In this document: one piece after another, positions 34,963 through 47,252 of the stretch
Layout: the number at the start of each line of letters is the position of its first letter
Position numbering within the stretch: the first letter of the stretch is position 1
From: Aquilaria yunnanensis
Lineage: Eukaryota > Streptophyta > Magnoliopsida > Malvales > Thymelaeaceae
Direction: 5' to 3'
DNA: 64,000 nt
NCBI GenBank assembly: GCA_039654915.1
Contig: CM077594.1
Coordinates: forward strand, 14,445,001 to 14,509,000
Notes under the pieces: model-generated
The model's input: only the letters and a program-made list of their open reading frames with translations
Database searches by the model: none
Told to the model about the DNA's origin: nothing
Position numbers and translations under genes: made by a program

Positions 34963-35395
34963 AAATACATATATATAAAGAAATATTTTAATATTTTATA
35001 TATCTATGTTCGTGTATAAACGAGCAATCTGAGATACACTCGGAGTATGTAATCCGCCAAACCTTTACCGTTTGTTGCTGTTAAATGGTGAAAGAATGAA
35101 ATCCCGAATGGGATTTTGATTGGGTTAGTAAATGTTAGTTATTTAGGGAACAGATAAATGAGAGAATTTCATGGGATTTTGATTACGTAACTTCCTTTTT
35201 TTTTTTTTTTATTATCAAGTTTTAATTATGGCATTCATTTTAAAAAGGAGCCAATTGGTTTGCATTTGCCATCTGTTTCATTTTTTTTTATTCAGCAGCA
35301 AGACAACCGTGAGCCGTTTGTGCTCATATTTTTTTGTTATTTTCATCACATTCTCCTTTTCTTTTTTTTGTTGGCTTTTGGGTTTTTACACTTAA

Positions 35396-38111
35396 TATGA
35401 GGTTTGACTTAAACCATTTCCCACCGAAAGAGGACTTGTATCATGGTTCTCAAATCAATGCCGAAGAAGAGGAACGTAATGGTATGGTAAGAGAAGGTTT
35501 TTGTTTGGTAGCACATGATGAGTTGGCAAAGCAACAGGATGCAAGTGTTGATGACAATGACAATGATGGTGTGAGAAATTCTGAAGGAATGGAAGGTTTC
35601 TTCCTTTCATTGTTGTTGTTGTCAATGGGTTGTTGGTAAGTGAGTGTAAGAATTTGTTGATGACTTTCTTTGTTTTGCAGATATTTTAACGAGTTTGTTT
35701 GGTTAAGAAACTGATCAAACGGACGTAGATGGTGGTGATGGGGAGGGGAGTGATGGAAAGAATGTTGCTGGTATTTTCATAACATTTTTTGTTTTGTAGA
35801 TATTTTCACAAGTTACTTACGGGTTGTATGGTTTTAATTCTTATTAGTATTAACGTTGTCTAAACAAATGCTGTATATGGGAAAGATTCTAATTGTGTTT
35901 TGTATCGTTCCGATGCTTATTTGTATTAGTATATGTATGATATGTATGCTTCGGGTTTGTTTTTTTATTATTTTGTTAATGCTCATTTGTTTGAGCAATT
36001 GTTTGTTTTCTTTGCAGAATATAGGGTAGACTATGAGCAGGTCGAGGGTCCTGATGGTTTTGAGGAGATGTCATTTGAAGGTGTAGATTTTGAGAGTTAT
36101 GATGTAGCATTTGGTTTCTTTAGTAGGTATGCTATTGATAATGGTTTCAAGGCGCGGCGGGGTAGGGTGCGGTGGACACGTGATGTAGTAACGTCCATGG
36201 AGTTTTGCTGTCACCGTCAAGGTTTTAAGACGAATAAGAAGGAGAAAGAGGAAGAAGCTTTGTATCGTAAACCAACATTAAGGTGTGGGTGTGGTGCTTC
36301 GATATGGTTCAAGCGGAATAGAGATTGTCGGTGGTTCTATGCTTGTCATGTGCAAAAGCATAACCATCTACATTTGCTAAACACTAGCAAAGATATGTCA
36401 GATGAATAGTTTGGGACGGTAATGTCACTGTTGACACGTGGTATTCGAATAATATATACTTTTAGGGTGTTTAATAATGAAGCGGGAGGTCCATAGATTT
36501 CAGGTATAAAGAAGAAAAATTATTATAATAAGGTTGTAATTGAGATGGCTAAAGTTGTTGCAAGAGGGGATGTTGAGTCACTTGTTCAGTGTTTCAAGGA
36601 TCGAGCAAAGAGTGACCCTGATTTTTTCTATGCTGCTGAGGTTGATGATGTGGGAAGACTAAGTAATTTTTTTTGGCGCGACGGGCAAATGAAAGTGGAC
36701 TACATGCTTTTTGGTGATTTTGTATCCGTTGACACAACTTATCGTACAAACAGGTACAACATGTTTTGTGTCCCATTTGTTGGTTTTAACAACCATCGAC
36801 AAAACATAATGTTTGGGTGTGCATTTTTAGTGGAGCAAAAGGCTCAGGCTTTTGAGTGGGTGTTGAGAACATTTCTAAAGAGTATGGATGATATTGAGCC
36901 ACAGACACTTTTTTCAGACCAGGACAATGCTTTTTTGCATGCGTTCGATTTTGTATTTAAGCAAACTAAACATAGGCTTTGCTTATGGCATATTGCAAAG
37001 AAGGCCCCAAGTAAACTGCGATATTTGTACTGTCGGCCGGGGTTTCAGTCAACTTTCATGAAATGTTTGTATGATTGCTTGACCGAAGATGAGCTTATTA
37101 AGAGGTGGAACGAGATGGTATGCAATTTTGGGTGCAGTGAGGATACATGGCTAAAATCTCTTTGGAGAATACGTGAAAGATGGGCACTGTGTTTGTCTAG
37201 GGATGTTTTTTCTGGAGGTACCATTTTATTTGTGTTGTTTAGAAATTTCCATTTTGTTTTAGTTCACAATATGTTTTATGATTTATTTGTATTGTCTTTG
37301 TAGGCACTCTTGCTACTCAGCGAAGTGAGAGCACAAATAGCGTGCTAACATCACTTGCGAATAAGAAGATGGGTCTGTTTGAAATTTTTAAAGTTATTGA
37401 GGTTAGGATAAATGAATGGAGGCATGCTGAGCTTGAGAAGGACTATAACAATTGTGGGGAGTATGATGTTCCTATTCCAAATGACTTATTGATTCATGCA
37501 TCGAAGGTTTAGTGTTTCTGAGTTTTCAAGGATTTTGAGGAGCAGTTTAATTATGCAATGGGAGCAAAGATTCAGTTGACTGGTACAGATGAGGGTATGG
37601 AAACTTATTGTGTGTCATTGGGTCGACATGATTCTCATGAGTTCACTGTTACTTTTCATTCTATGGAGAAGAAGGTTGAATGTTCTTGCAAATTTTTCAA
37701 ACAACAAGGATTCTTATGTGCTCATGCTATACGGATATTACACACGAAATGTGAGGAAAAAATTCCAACGCAGTATATTTTGAAGCAATGGACTAAAAAT
37801 GCAAGGACATATGCAGATGAATGGGCGACTAGTATTGAAGGGCAGGAGCAATTGCAGCGATTTTGTTGGCGCATGAACATAGTACGTGAATGTATGAATC
37901 TAATCACATATTGTATGAACGATGCTACAGTTAGGAAAAGGTTTGACGAAGCATTTTTTATGTTCAAATGCGCTGTTATGCAAGTAGATGGTGATGTTGT
38001 TGGGTCGTGCTCCACAACTATTGGCACTGCAACATAGATACGTGATCCTCAGTTTGTGACCACCAATACCTTTGGGCGAAAAAGATCAAAATCTGAATCT
38101 GAGAAGGCTTA
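35396..38111 (+). pseudogene. FAR1-type MULE transposase, broken
   Basis: Transposase of the MULE superfamily related to FAR1/FRS proteins. Exon-like parts are 35396 to about 35595 (acidic N-terminus starting MRFDLNHFPP), about 36019-37217 and 37304-38111, with splice-like borders TTTGCAG at 36018 and TTTGTAG at about 37303. The order is a FAR1 DNA-binding domain (about 36090-36380, with CGCGASIWFKR and the CHVQKHNHLH zinc ligands), a MULE catalytic domain with all three acidic residues visible (D in SVDTTYRTNRY about 36727, D in FSDQDNAF about 36915, E in RSESTNSV about 37322), and a SWIM zinc finger CSCKFFKQQGFLCAHA (about 37684-37730). In-frame stops near 36407, 36493 and 37510 break it. 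The DDE residues and SWIM cysteines are intact, so decay is recent relative to the fold. Confidence 0.85.
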
Positions 38112-39229
38112 AGTTCATCGGGGAAGGAAGAAGAAGTAGTGGCAATAATTGTTTTTTCCTACTTTTTTTTTCTTTATTTATCTACCTTATTCCACACATT
38201 AAGCTGTTTTTTGAGCTTTTTAGAATTTATTTCCAGTGGTATTGAACTCATTTTTTCCAACGTACTTACATGTGCTATTGTTCTTTTTATTGTGGGAGTG
38301 TGTTTAAAAATTAAATATCAAATGTGTGAATTTGATATTTATCTGTACCATTTTATTGTGAGAGTTGGTTTAAAACTAATCATGAATTGTTGGTTTCTAA
38401 TCTTTAATTGTACCATTTTTTTTACGTTTCTATTACAGTGCATGTTATTGGTAGGCGTTCAAGATATGTATTCTTTTGAGTGCCCATTTTGTTTTATAGC
38501 ATCATACATTATATACTTCTATTAAATGTTATTGTATGTGTGTAACACGGCAATATGTGGACCATTCAATAACACACCATTGTATATACCTTATTATATG
38601 TAATTTGAATATTAGACTATAGCATAGGCATAAATCATAGCCTAAAATTGAATTCAGAAACCATAGTTTGTTTAAATTGCTAACAATTTGACATTAGACC
38701 CTTAATCAAAATCTTAGTACAACAAATCAAATATCCTTCTATGCCAACGCCTTTGATGTGTCAACTGCCCGTTCTTTAATGACATCTGCAATTTTGTTGC
38801 TCTCATCTTTCAATATTGCTGCTGCAATCTTCCTTCGATAGAAACGGATGGTTTTATCCTGGAAATACCATCAAAAGCAATTCTTTAGTACATGCAATAC
38901 TAAAGTTGGTACGAAGTTTTTCTGTAATATCAGTGCATATACAATTTTTACCGGGCCGAGGTCACTTTCTAAATTTGTTCCATCAAACAATTCCATATGT
39001 TTCATTGCAATAATCCGTGTCATTCGATAAATACAATTTACCATTCATCTTGTTGTTCCATTGTGGTGTAAAATGATGCCATTCGTATGTATGGTACTTC
39101 TCAACCTTCGGGTGGTTGATTTTTTGGAGGTATCCACTCAAAAGAATTGTCTACATAGATAGATTTGCAACAACATGCATCAATTAATATTCTGTACAAG
39201 GTGTTTATAGAATTATACACATATGTACT

Positions 39230-41485
39230 AGTTTCATGGAAATGTTCACTAGTTTCATAAAAATTACGTACAATTTCATGCATCATAATCATAGTTTTAT
39301 ACAAAAAAAAAATCAGACTTTTATACAACCTATTACCAGTTTCATACAAATATGCGCCAGTTTCGTACAAATTGACCATAGACCATGCAACATGTTCCTA
39401 GTTTCATACAGAAGGTTAACTGCTTCATATAATCTATTATCACTTACATACAAACATGCACCAGTTTCATACAAATTGGTCATAATACATGTTCAGTTAC
39501 CATTTAACATATTCAGTTAACGTACCACTTGCGCTTCCAATTCGCCATAGTTTGTAAAATCCTCAGTCAAGTTGTTTATAACTTGGAAATTTTCATTCTC
39601 AAAGTTCAGGCAGACAACAATGAAATGCCTTCTTATTAAAACTGGAAGGAATACCTGTCAATGACAATTTATGTGTTAAATAACCAATATATCCTTCAGC
39701 TGCAATATTTTCCAAGGTAAACTCATATGACTTACCAACTGGTACGATATGATGCTTTCAATTCTATTAGCATCCAACCATTCTAAAATGACTTTCTCAC
39801 ACTATATAGCGGACTCATCGTTGCTCACCAGCTCCTCGTTCATTAATTCTGTACCTATATGGTACCCATAGAAAATGAGCTGTATACAATGTTACAAAGT
39901 TATCCTACTAATATCCATAACAATGATGTATGATTTCAGGTGCCTCAGATTCATACAGATTTTATATCGTAACATACAAAATGTCACCAGTTTTATACAA
40001 AATATGTCTAGTGTATAACATGTCAAATAACTTCATATCCAAATATAAAGATCTATACTTACCGACAAGTGCACCGTTAAATACAATCGTCTTTGACAAT
40101 GTGAGTTCCCCTATCTACAATTAAGCAATAAACACCAAGCATCCAAAATACCAATGTCCATCTCTTTGCCCAGCCGAAGTGTTTTGAAGCTTTCTCGGGA
40201 TATAACATGGTTAGCATTGTCATTGTACAGCGTTTCCCTTGTATACATTATTGGGACCGAAATGGTTAGTATAAATTTTAAACAAACAAACAATATGAAT
40301 TTAACATAATTAAGGAATTGTATACTTACGAAGACACTAGATCAAGCCGCAATGCATAGTCCACAAGATTTGCATCTTCATCAGGAAGCCGGTATTTGGC
40401 TTTCTCTCTAACCATCTGTTGCATAAAATAGTGACCGTAAGCATGCTGCCTTGTTCTTCTGTCGGACTGGTCTGTCAACCCGTTGTATGCCTTCATTCTT
40501 TCCCATTCTTCTACCTGCCTTATTCACATTTTCAGTATGTAATATACCTTCTTTTGGCTCTTGATTTCCTTTAATGTCATTTGCATTTTTATTCATTTTC
40601 CCCTCCCCATCTTGTTCATTCATTTTAGCTCCTGAATCTGCGATCGCTTCCTCGCACTCATCATCTTTACTTTTATAAATCCCCTCATCCGTACGTTCAT
40701 CTCTGCTAGGTTTACCTGCAAAATTATGTTTACACCTATGTCTCCTGTCACACACATTTGTAAATGCCACATGATAAAAGAGTACCGCAGTTTAGTTACA
40801 ATACCTGAGTTACCATATAGTAGCTGACAACAAGCTTGCGTGATTTGGTGAATCATCTCCAATGATTCATCTATAAACTGACTGAACTGTGAGCTCCTAA
40901 TGTCCCCATCATCATGTGGCTTTAAAAATGGCTGAAGCTCTTTCTCCATCTCTGGGAATTTACTACTAACTTTCTCAACTTGATTTCGAAACCTTTTGTA
41001 CGCCTCACTTGTTTCCTTCCCACAAGCATCCAGATAGTTAATTTTAGTTTCCCATGATCTAGACTTCTGGGAGGTCCTTCTTCCCATGTATGCAGCAACC
41101 TGTTCTTCTTCTTCCTTTTTGAACGCAGATGTTACACGACCTTTCCCAAATACTCCAAACTTTTCTTTCTCACTTCGTAGCCTCTTCAACACAGCATCAT
41201 GTGCCCAATTCTTTATTCGAGGCAACTCTCGCTTTATTGGTCGACGTAGGAGCAGAATAACTCGGTCAATGTACAACATCTGCAATGACAATTCAATAAT
41301 AAAAAATCTAGTGGACATTAACATTACTCTTGTCAATATAGATAGGCAAAGTCACATAAAGTGTCATCCCAGTTAAATACAACATATATTTAGATAAACA
41401 CATATCATCTGTAATTCATAGTAACATAATGTGTTTCATATTAAACATTTCCAGTTTAATACAACATGGTCCTCATTTCATACAT
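39230..41485. repeat. dispersed TTTGTATGAAACTGG motif in ULP1-like introns, left part
   Basis: On the plus strand the word CAGTTTCATACAAA and close variants recur about 15 times, concentrated at 39234-39475 and sparser near 39948, 39990, 41453 and 41475. Spacing is irregular (about 16-45 bp). Similar words recur on the other side of the Athila insertion (55490-56620), so they belong to the interrupted gene and not to Athila. They produce pseudo-peptides such as YETGAYLYETG that are not real proteins. Confidence 0.65.
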
Positions 41486-41868
41486 TGGTTTTTTCCAACT
41501 TCAAAATTATCGATAATGCTTGTACAATTATAAATACAATGCACTAACTAACACATTAATACTTTAAAACCATTGTCATTTCATACCTGCAGGAAAATTA
41601 CACATCCAGGCATCATCTGATGTCTTCTTTCATATTTCCATTGATGCACATCATTAGCTAGTTCTGACAGCGTATATTCACAGAAGTTCATATTTGGGAC
41701 ATCTCCTAGATCCTTTACAAATTGCAAGAACCTCCAGCTACTCTGTGCTTGGTTTGAGTGTGCTAATAGTCTAGAAACGATGAAAACAAGGAAATTCCAT
41801 TTAAATCGGTCTCCGGCCTCCTTATCTTCTTACACGGCTTTATTTATTTGCGTTAGGTATGGACCGTC

Positions 41869-43288
41869 TGATGTGCAATTGGGAGAGTAGCTCAATAGTT
41901 TTACATTTATAACCCCAAATCACCCGCAAGTGTACGGTTTTGACGAGTAGTACAAGGCAAATAGGGGTATCGTCCCAAGAGACTTTTGTGATTTTTATCT
42001 AAGAAAGAGAGTTAATTACTTAAACTACCGAACGACGAGTACAACGGATTCAAGTAACAAGAGGATGATATCACAAGTGAAGCTAATAAAAAGACTAACT
42101 AGAAGGTAAAGCAATTACTAAAAAGGAAACTTGTTGAGAAGGCTAAGAGAAAGAAACTATCTTCCTAGGATTCCATTACTCTAACCTTGCTACCCATGAT
42201 GAACGCCTCTTTTAAGTGGACTTATAATGTGTGGTGAAGAAATTCATAACTCAAAAACGTCTTTCTCAAGATTAGTTCTTGCTTACCTAAGAATTAAACT
42301 TGACTTCCTCAAGCCCAAGTGTTAACTCTAGGTAGATTACGCCCGGATCTCTGTTTGACACCTAATGAACTCAAAGATTACCTCTAATCCCAGATGTCCA
42401 CTATACTTCTTTCTTTCTTCCACTCAACTATAAACCTCTCTCAAGGTCTAGATGAATTAAAATGATGTGAGAAGGCCTTACCCACATAACAAATAACACA
42501 AGAAATAAGTAACACAAGTAGTCCACAATCATCAATATAAACTCAAATCCATGAAGTAACAAGGTAGAATAATGTCATCCTAGAAAGATATTAAAGAACT
42601 ACTCACGATCCATCAAGTAAATCCACAAACTAAACATGAACAAAGTATCCAATGAAATACAACTGAAGAGAAAGAGAAGAAGAAGAGAAGAAAATCAGTG
42701 AAACCCTTAGAATACTAAGTTTCCGTGGTGGAAACCTCCTTCTCCAAGCTCCGAGCTTTCTTCAATGGAGTTCCAAGGAAGAGAAGAACTAGAATGGTTG
42801 AGAGTGTGTTGTGTTTTTTTCAACCCCCTGGCTCTTCTCACGAGCTCCAATTTATAGGCCAAGAGGAATGAAAGGAATCCCATGTGCTTCTTGCCGTGAG
42901 AACCGTCAATTGCTAAGATTAATGGCCCAGATTTAGTCTTGGCGACGCGTCGCCACAATTTCTTCAGTTTGGCGACGCGTCGCCAATTTGGCGACTTTCT
43001 GGCGACGCGTCGCCAGAACTAAAAAACCTTGTTTTAACGTTGGCGACGCGTCGCCAATTTGGCGTTCATTCTGGCGACGCGTCGCCAGAACATAATTGAG
43101 CAAATCTTGCTCAGCACAACTCCGCTACAATGCAATCCTGCTTTCATCCACTTTTCACACACCAACGAATCTGTGGACAATAATAAAAACGAGAGAAAAA
43201 CAAAAGATAAAAAGGAGAATTTGTAATAAACAGTAATCAAAGACGCCAAAAAATACACAACTTTGACAATGGAATTATACGCTTAACA
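41869..43288 (-). repeat. Athila 3' LTR (1420 bp)
   Basis: Begins and ends with TG...CA (minus: TGTTAAGC...GCACATCA). It differs from the 5' LTR at five positions that I could find (42141, 42703, 42759, 43004, 43174), all transitions. It contains five copies of TGGCGACGCGTCGCCA at 42940, 42970, 43000, 43041 and 43072 and a TATA box (TATAAAT on minus) at 42856-42850. Confidence 0.97.
42940..43087. promoter_or_regulatory. palindrome array in the 3' LTR U3
   Basis: Five copies of TGGCGACGCGTCGCCA starting at 42940, 42970, 43000, 43041 and 43072, i.e. 30, 30, 41 and 31 bp apart, about three or four helical turns. Some copies are extended palindromes (TTGG...CCAA, CTGG...CCAG). They lie upstream of the TATA box in element orientation and may bind a dimeric transcription factor. 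Confidence 0.8.
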
Positions 43289-43306
43289 AACTCCCCCAAA
43301 CTTAAA
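43289..43306 (-). other. polypurine tract
   Basis: On the minus strand AAGTTTGGGGGAGTT immediately precedes the 3' LTR and would prime plus-strand DNA synthesis. Confidence 0.85.
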
Positions 43307-44831
43307 CCTAAGCTAGTCCCTAGCGTCCTTTCATAAAAAAAAATTGAATCAAAGCAAACAGAGAAACTACAATGGCAGCCACATGTTACACCTGAGCATA
43401 AAAGATTCACAAGCTCAACTTCAAAAGAAGGAATGATGATTAAGGAAACAAAAGTGCTGCTCGTTAAGGTAGAACTCTTAGTGGTGTGATTTCCAGAATT
43501 TAAAACTCAAATCCAGCTAAAAGAGTTACGCCATGTATTTGACACTTACACTATGTTCCTTTCCATAAACTTGCATAAAAAGATCCAACATTCCCATCCA
43601 TAAACTTTTATGGAGAGTTGTATGACACACAAAGCTTAACTGGTCTTTCAACAGGGTCTTGACAGGATTAGGCTACTTAAGGAGAAACCGGGTAACGGCT
43701 TTCTAAATGGGGCCAGTGAGGTGGAGGGAATTACTCAAGGGCTTAAAAGAATCGACCAAATTGAACAAGTACCAATCCATCCTTCACTAACCCATAGCCA
43801 ATATTAACAACTTACTAAATCCTTTTCATGTATTTCGCCGTTGGGCAAGTGTATAAACAGGAGCTCTGCCTATACCCAAGCTACTAACTTAATACAATCC
43901 AAGGTGTTTTTTTTTTTTTTAACATACTCATGTCTCAAGCATCTTTTCGAGCTGTGATCGACTCTTGCCTTAGGAGAAGACCCCAACCTACTTTGATACA
44001 GTAAAACAGCGGAGTAGTAGACTTTATTACAAGTTTTTCTTTTTTTTTTTAAATAAAACCTCCATACTTGCCAACATTTCCCACTTTATTCAATTTGATA
44101 CTGACTTTTCTAAGCCCGAGATATACCTTTTTCACCTCAGCTATGAACAAAGGGTATAATTCAAATAAGCGCGCAAAGCGAGGGTAAAGTAGTCAAAAGA
44201 TAATGAATTTAAGCACAAAAGGCCTCGTTGCAAGCAAGCATGATGAGATTTGGCAATTTAATGGAACAGTTCCTCCTATAAAACCAAACAAACTTCGAGA
44301 GCATACAATTATTATGGGTTGTTAGGTCCATAATCAAATTCAGGAAAGGAACACATTGTGCAAGTATTAACAATGAACGCGTTATAATACAACTCCCAAG
44401 CTCAATGTATCACACCCTTAAGACTTTACCAACAATAAAAACTGACTTTCCAAAATCATCAAAACTTCAAGAGAGTAAAACTGGCAATCACATCCAATCA
44501 AGTGCAACAATGGCTTCCATTGGAATCTAAAAAAAAATTAAACACTCTAAAATGCAATCTGAAAAGAAAAGAAAAACATAAACAAACAAACATAATTCGA
44601 GAGGACCGAATTTCAGAAAGCGCTAATCCATCAGAATGCGTCTCAAGTGTGACCCTTACTCAGGCCATTCTTGATGAATTAATTTTTAATCTCTCGATCG
44701 TTAAATTCTAATTCTAAAGAGTAGCTCGATAACATCAACCACAAACACAAAACAACATCAAAATACTTAAAATAAATCCGATACGAAAAAACTAACATCA
44801 TCAAAAGTAGCAAATCAAGAAAGATTATCCA
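43307..44831. other. Athila 3' non-coding region
   Basis: Between the two PPT-like tracts. No ORF that I can support; poly-T runs at about 43905 and 44040. Confidence 0.6.
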
Positions 44832-44850
44832 AACTCCCCCCCAAACTTGA
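44832..44850 (-). other. second polypurine-tract-like sequence
   Basis: On the minus strand CAAGTTTGGGGGGGAGTTT, very like the 3' PPT but about 1.5 kb upstream of it, just after the env-like stop codon. It might prime a second plus strand. Confidence 0.55.
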
Positions 44851-44919
44851 AATAAACATTGTCCTCAATGATTAAAATTTATTGAATTTCATACCCGGGG
44901 GCGGGAGTTCCCGCCCCGA

Positions 44920-46335
44920 CTAATCCTCGCCCATGTCATCCTGGCCAGAAGATTCGCCAGCTGGAGGGAAGGAAGAGGGGCCCTCTGATGGATCACGCGG
45001 TGTGCTGAAATGAGGATAGTATGGCGGTGGGTGGTATGAGGGATGTGGCATGTACCAAGGGTATGCTGAAGGGTGGAATTGCGGCGGAATCGGGTTCAAT
45101 GGTGGATACTCAGAAGGAAGGCCCTGCTGCTGCTGCTGGTGACCCCAGCGTACCTGTCCAGAGAGCGATTCTTGATTACCTGCTAAAAGGGAGAAGCCCT
45201 CACGCGTCTCCCTCGCGAAAGTGGCAAAAGATCCACCAATCGACTCAAACCGGGCCATAGACTCCTGATGCTGCTCCTTCATGAGAATGTGTAGCTTATT
45301 TAGTGCTACAGCCAAAGATGCGGGAGTCGCGGTAGCAGGATCAATCAGCTGATCAGGAGCTCCACCTAAATCCTCGGGACCCAGAAAATGCTCCTGAAAC
45401 TGCTCTTCCTGTTGCTGCTCTTCTTCTTCCTCAGCCTCCTGCTCCAGGTCTTGAGCGACATCTGCTTCTTCCTCATCTGATGCTCCTCCCTGGGCTTCCT
45501 CTACCGCCGCGCTGAGCTTGTCAATAGAAATTGGTCTGGCTGCCAGATATATCTGTGGGGCTTCCTCAATACTAACTCCAGCTCTTATCAGCAAAGAAGT
45601 GATCAAGTGAGGAAAAGGCAGATTCCCTCGCTTTGACTGGGCCGCCCTGACGATATGCTTGTATATTATGGAGCCGACGTCTATCTGAATATCAGCAGCA
45701 ATGTTGTACAGAAATCCCAGGCGATCTGCAGTGACCTCCCTCACATGGGTGGTAGGGGCAAGTCTAGAAGATATGAAGTAGTTCCACGCCTTCATCTCTG
45801 GCGGGAGTTCTGCATTGCTGAAGTAGAGCTTCCTATGTGTCTGATCCCGGCTCAAGGTCCAGTTGACCGGGTGCCCACAGACTATCTCCGCCATTTGCTC
45901 CAAAGTGATTTCTTTCACTGGCCCTCCAATCAACGGATTAATCTGTAACAGATTATTGATGGAATCTGCACTGTAATTGATAGTCTTGGATCTCACATGA
46001 GTGAAACGAGTCTGACGGTTGAGGTAGTACTGTCCCATCAGGTTCGCATAAAACTCCATGATCAGAAAGTTTGGGACCCTGGCCTGTGAGTGAGAGACCC
46101 AATGCTGCCAACCTCGCCTTTCCACAACTCTCAGAATTTCCCCATTCTCCCTTTTGGAGAAATCAAACCCTCTTTCTGGAGTGAACTTCCTGTTAGTGAA
46201 CCCCTCATAGTATTTGCTTGCTCGAGCTGACACAAAGCGGCCCTTGTCATAAGGAGGTTCAGGAGCCTCCTCACGCGCCCTTTTTCCTTGCCCTTTCTGC
46301 TTCAAAGAGTGCTCTGGAACTGATTTGCGCGGCAT
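44920..46335 (-). CDS. Athila env-position ORF (plant transposon protein family), 471 residues
   Basis: Intact ORF between pol and the 3' LTR. I start it at the ATG at 46335 (MPRKSVPEHS), because a splice acceptor (TTTTACAG, minus) lies six bases upstream and the 61 in-frame residues before it look like intron. A basic N-terminus (KQKGQGKRAREE) is followed by a globular domain (about residues 30-270; FTPERGFDFSK, RGWQHWVSH, FYANLMGQYY, TFTHVR-like block) characteristic of the 'putative plant transposon protein' family. An acidic Glu/Gln-rich stretch follows (about 300-340), then a Pro/Tyr-rich tail (YPPLNPIPPQFHPSAYPWYM). Once the intron-like start is removed no membrane span is visible, so it is env-like only in position. 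Function unknown. It remains open although gag-pol has three stops. Confidence 0.85.
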   Translation of the reverse strand: MPRKSVPEHSLKQKGQGKRAREEAPEPPYDKGRFVSARASKYYEGFTNRKFTPERGFDFSKRENGEILRVVERRGWQHWVSHSQARVPNFLIMEFYANLMGQYYLNRQTRFTHVRSKTINYSADSINNLLQINPLIGGPVKEITLEQMAEIVCGHPVNWTLSRDQTHRKLYFSNAELPPEMKAWNYFISSRLAPTTHVREVTADRLGFLYNIAADIQIDVGSIIYKHIVRAAQSKRGNLPFPHLITSLLIRAGVSIEEAPQIYLAARPISIDKLSAAVEEAQGGASDEEEADVAQDLEQEAEEEEEQQQEEQFQEHFLGPEDLGGAPDQLIDPATATPASLAVALNKLHILMKEQHQESMARFESIGGSFATFARETREGFSLLAGNQESLSGQVRWGHQQQQQGLPSEYPPLNPIPPQFHPSAYPWYMPHPSYHPPPYYPHFSTPRDPSEGPSSFPPAGESSGQDDMGED

Positions 46336-46342
46336 TTTTCCT

Positions 46343-47252
46343 GTAAAATTACACAATTCCAGATTAACTTGATTCTCAAAAAAACTAATTGGCACTAAAA
46401 TTCTGAATGCTAAACAAGAGTAGAGTGTAATTAAGTAACAAATACTTGCCCAACCACAAATCTGAATGAAAATCCAAGTTAGAACATTAGGAAAAGATGT
46501 CATGAACATGCTATCCAAAGAATTTGCATTTTAGTCCATACCAACTTCGTGCTCTCGGTACATGAGGAAAAACTGTTTCCGGGTGCAAACTCACGAATCA
46601 AACTTGTACTATGCAACACCTATATGCAGTTTACAACAAGAATTGAAGCAAACTAACAACACATGAAGCTACATTGTGGTGCAAAGTACCTATGGAGGAA
46701 TTTCAACTTTAAATTTCCGGAAACATATAAACTCAAAATTGAAGCATTCTAGAGCAAATTGGCAACGATTCATTGTTGACCCATTCATTATTCGAAGAAA
46801 AGATAAGTTCCGAATCAACAAAACATCATGAACATGCATGAACAAGAATCTACCATGAAAATTCGTGGCTAAACTTGGAGGAAAAATCCAAACTATGAAT
46901 TCCAAACCAAACTGACATTCCATTGCAAAAATCAATCCCCAGACATCCATATAATCAATAATGATCCTAAACAAGGCAAAAATCCATGAAGACTAATGAC
47001 AATATTCAATTTTCGGATTCTCCAAGCATAAACAAATCATGGGCAAAAACATATCACAAGGAGGAAATAGAGAGGGATAGGATGAAGAAAACTTACTTGT
47101 TTCGGATTTTGCTATGAAAAATCAACTAGGAATTCGAGCCGTAATGTGCACGGAAGAGTTAGGGTTTAGTATTTGAGAGAGTACTTGAGTAGAAGATGAA
47201 GTTGGAAGTGAAACAGAGTGAAAAATTTGAGTTTAAAACTGATTCTCTGGTG
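46343..47252. other. Athila region between palindrome cluster and env-like ORF
   Basis: No ORF that I believe. On the minus strand it reads as a leader (47250-47094) and a probable intron (about 47093-46342). Confidence 0.45.

Noticed and set aside
39101..39520. ORFs on both strands with YETG or SFIQ repeats
   Set aside because: Produced by the intronic CAGTTTCATACAAA repeats; no domain and open on both strands.
42940..43087. Regularly spaced palindromes as a CRISPR array
   Set aside because: Plant nuclear DNA, very short spacers that are not unique, and location in an LTR promoter.
42707..43258. Short minus-strand ORFs in the LTRs with WRRVA / LATRRQ peptides
   Set aside because: The peptides come from reading through the repeated palindrome; they are not a gene.
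44920..46518. N-terminal 61 residues of the env-like ORF, including hydrophobic stretches
   Set aside because: A splice acceptor lies just before the ATG at 46335 and the family starts there; the hydrophobic part looks like translated intron, so I do not claim a signal peptide or membrane span.
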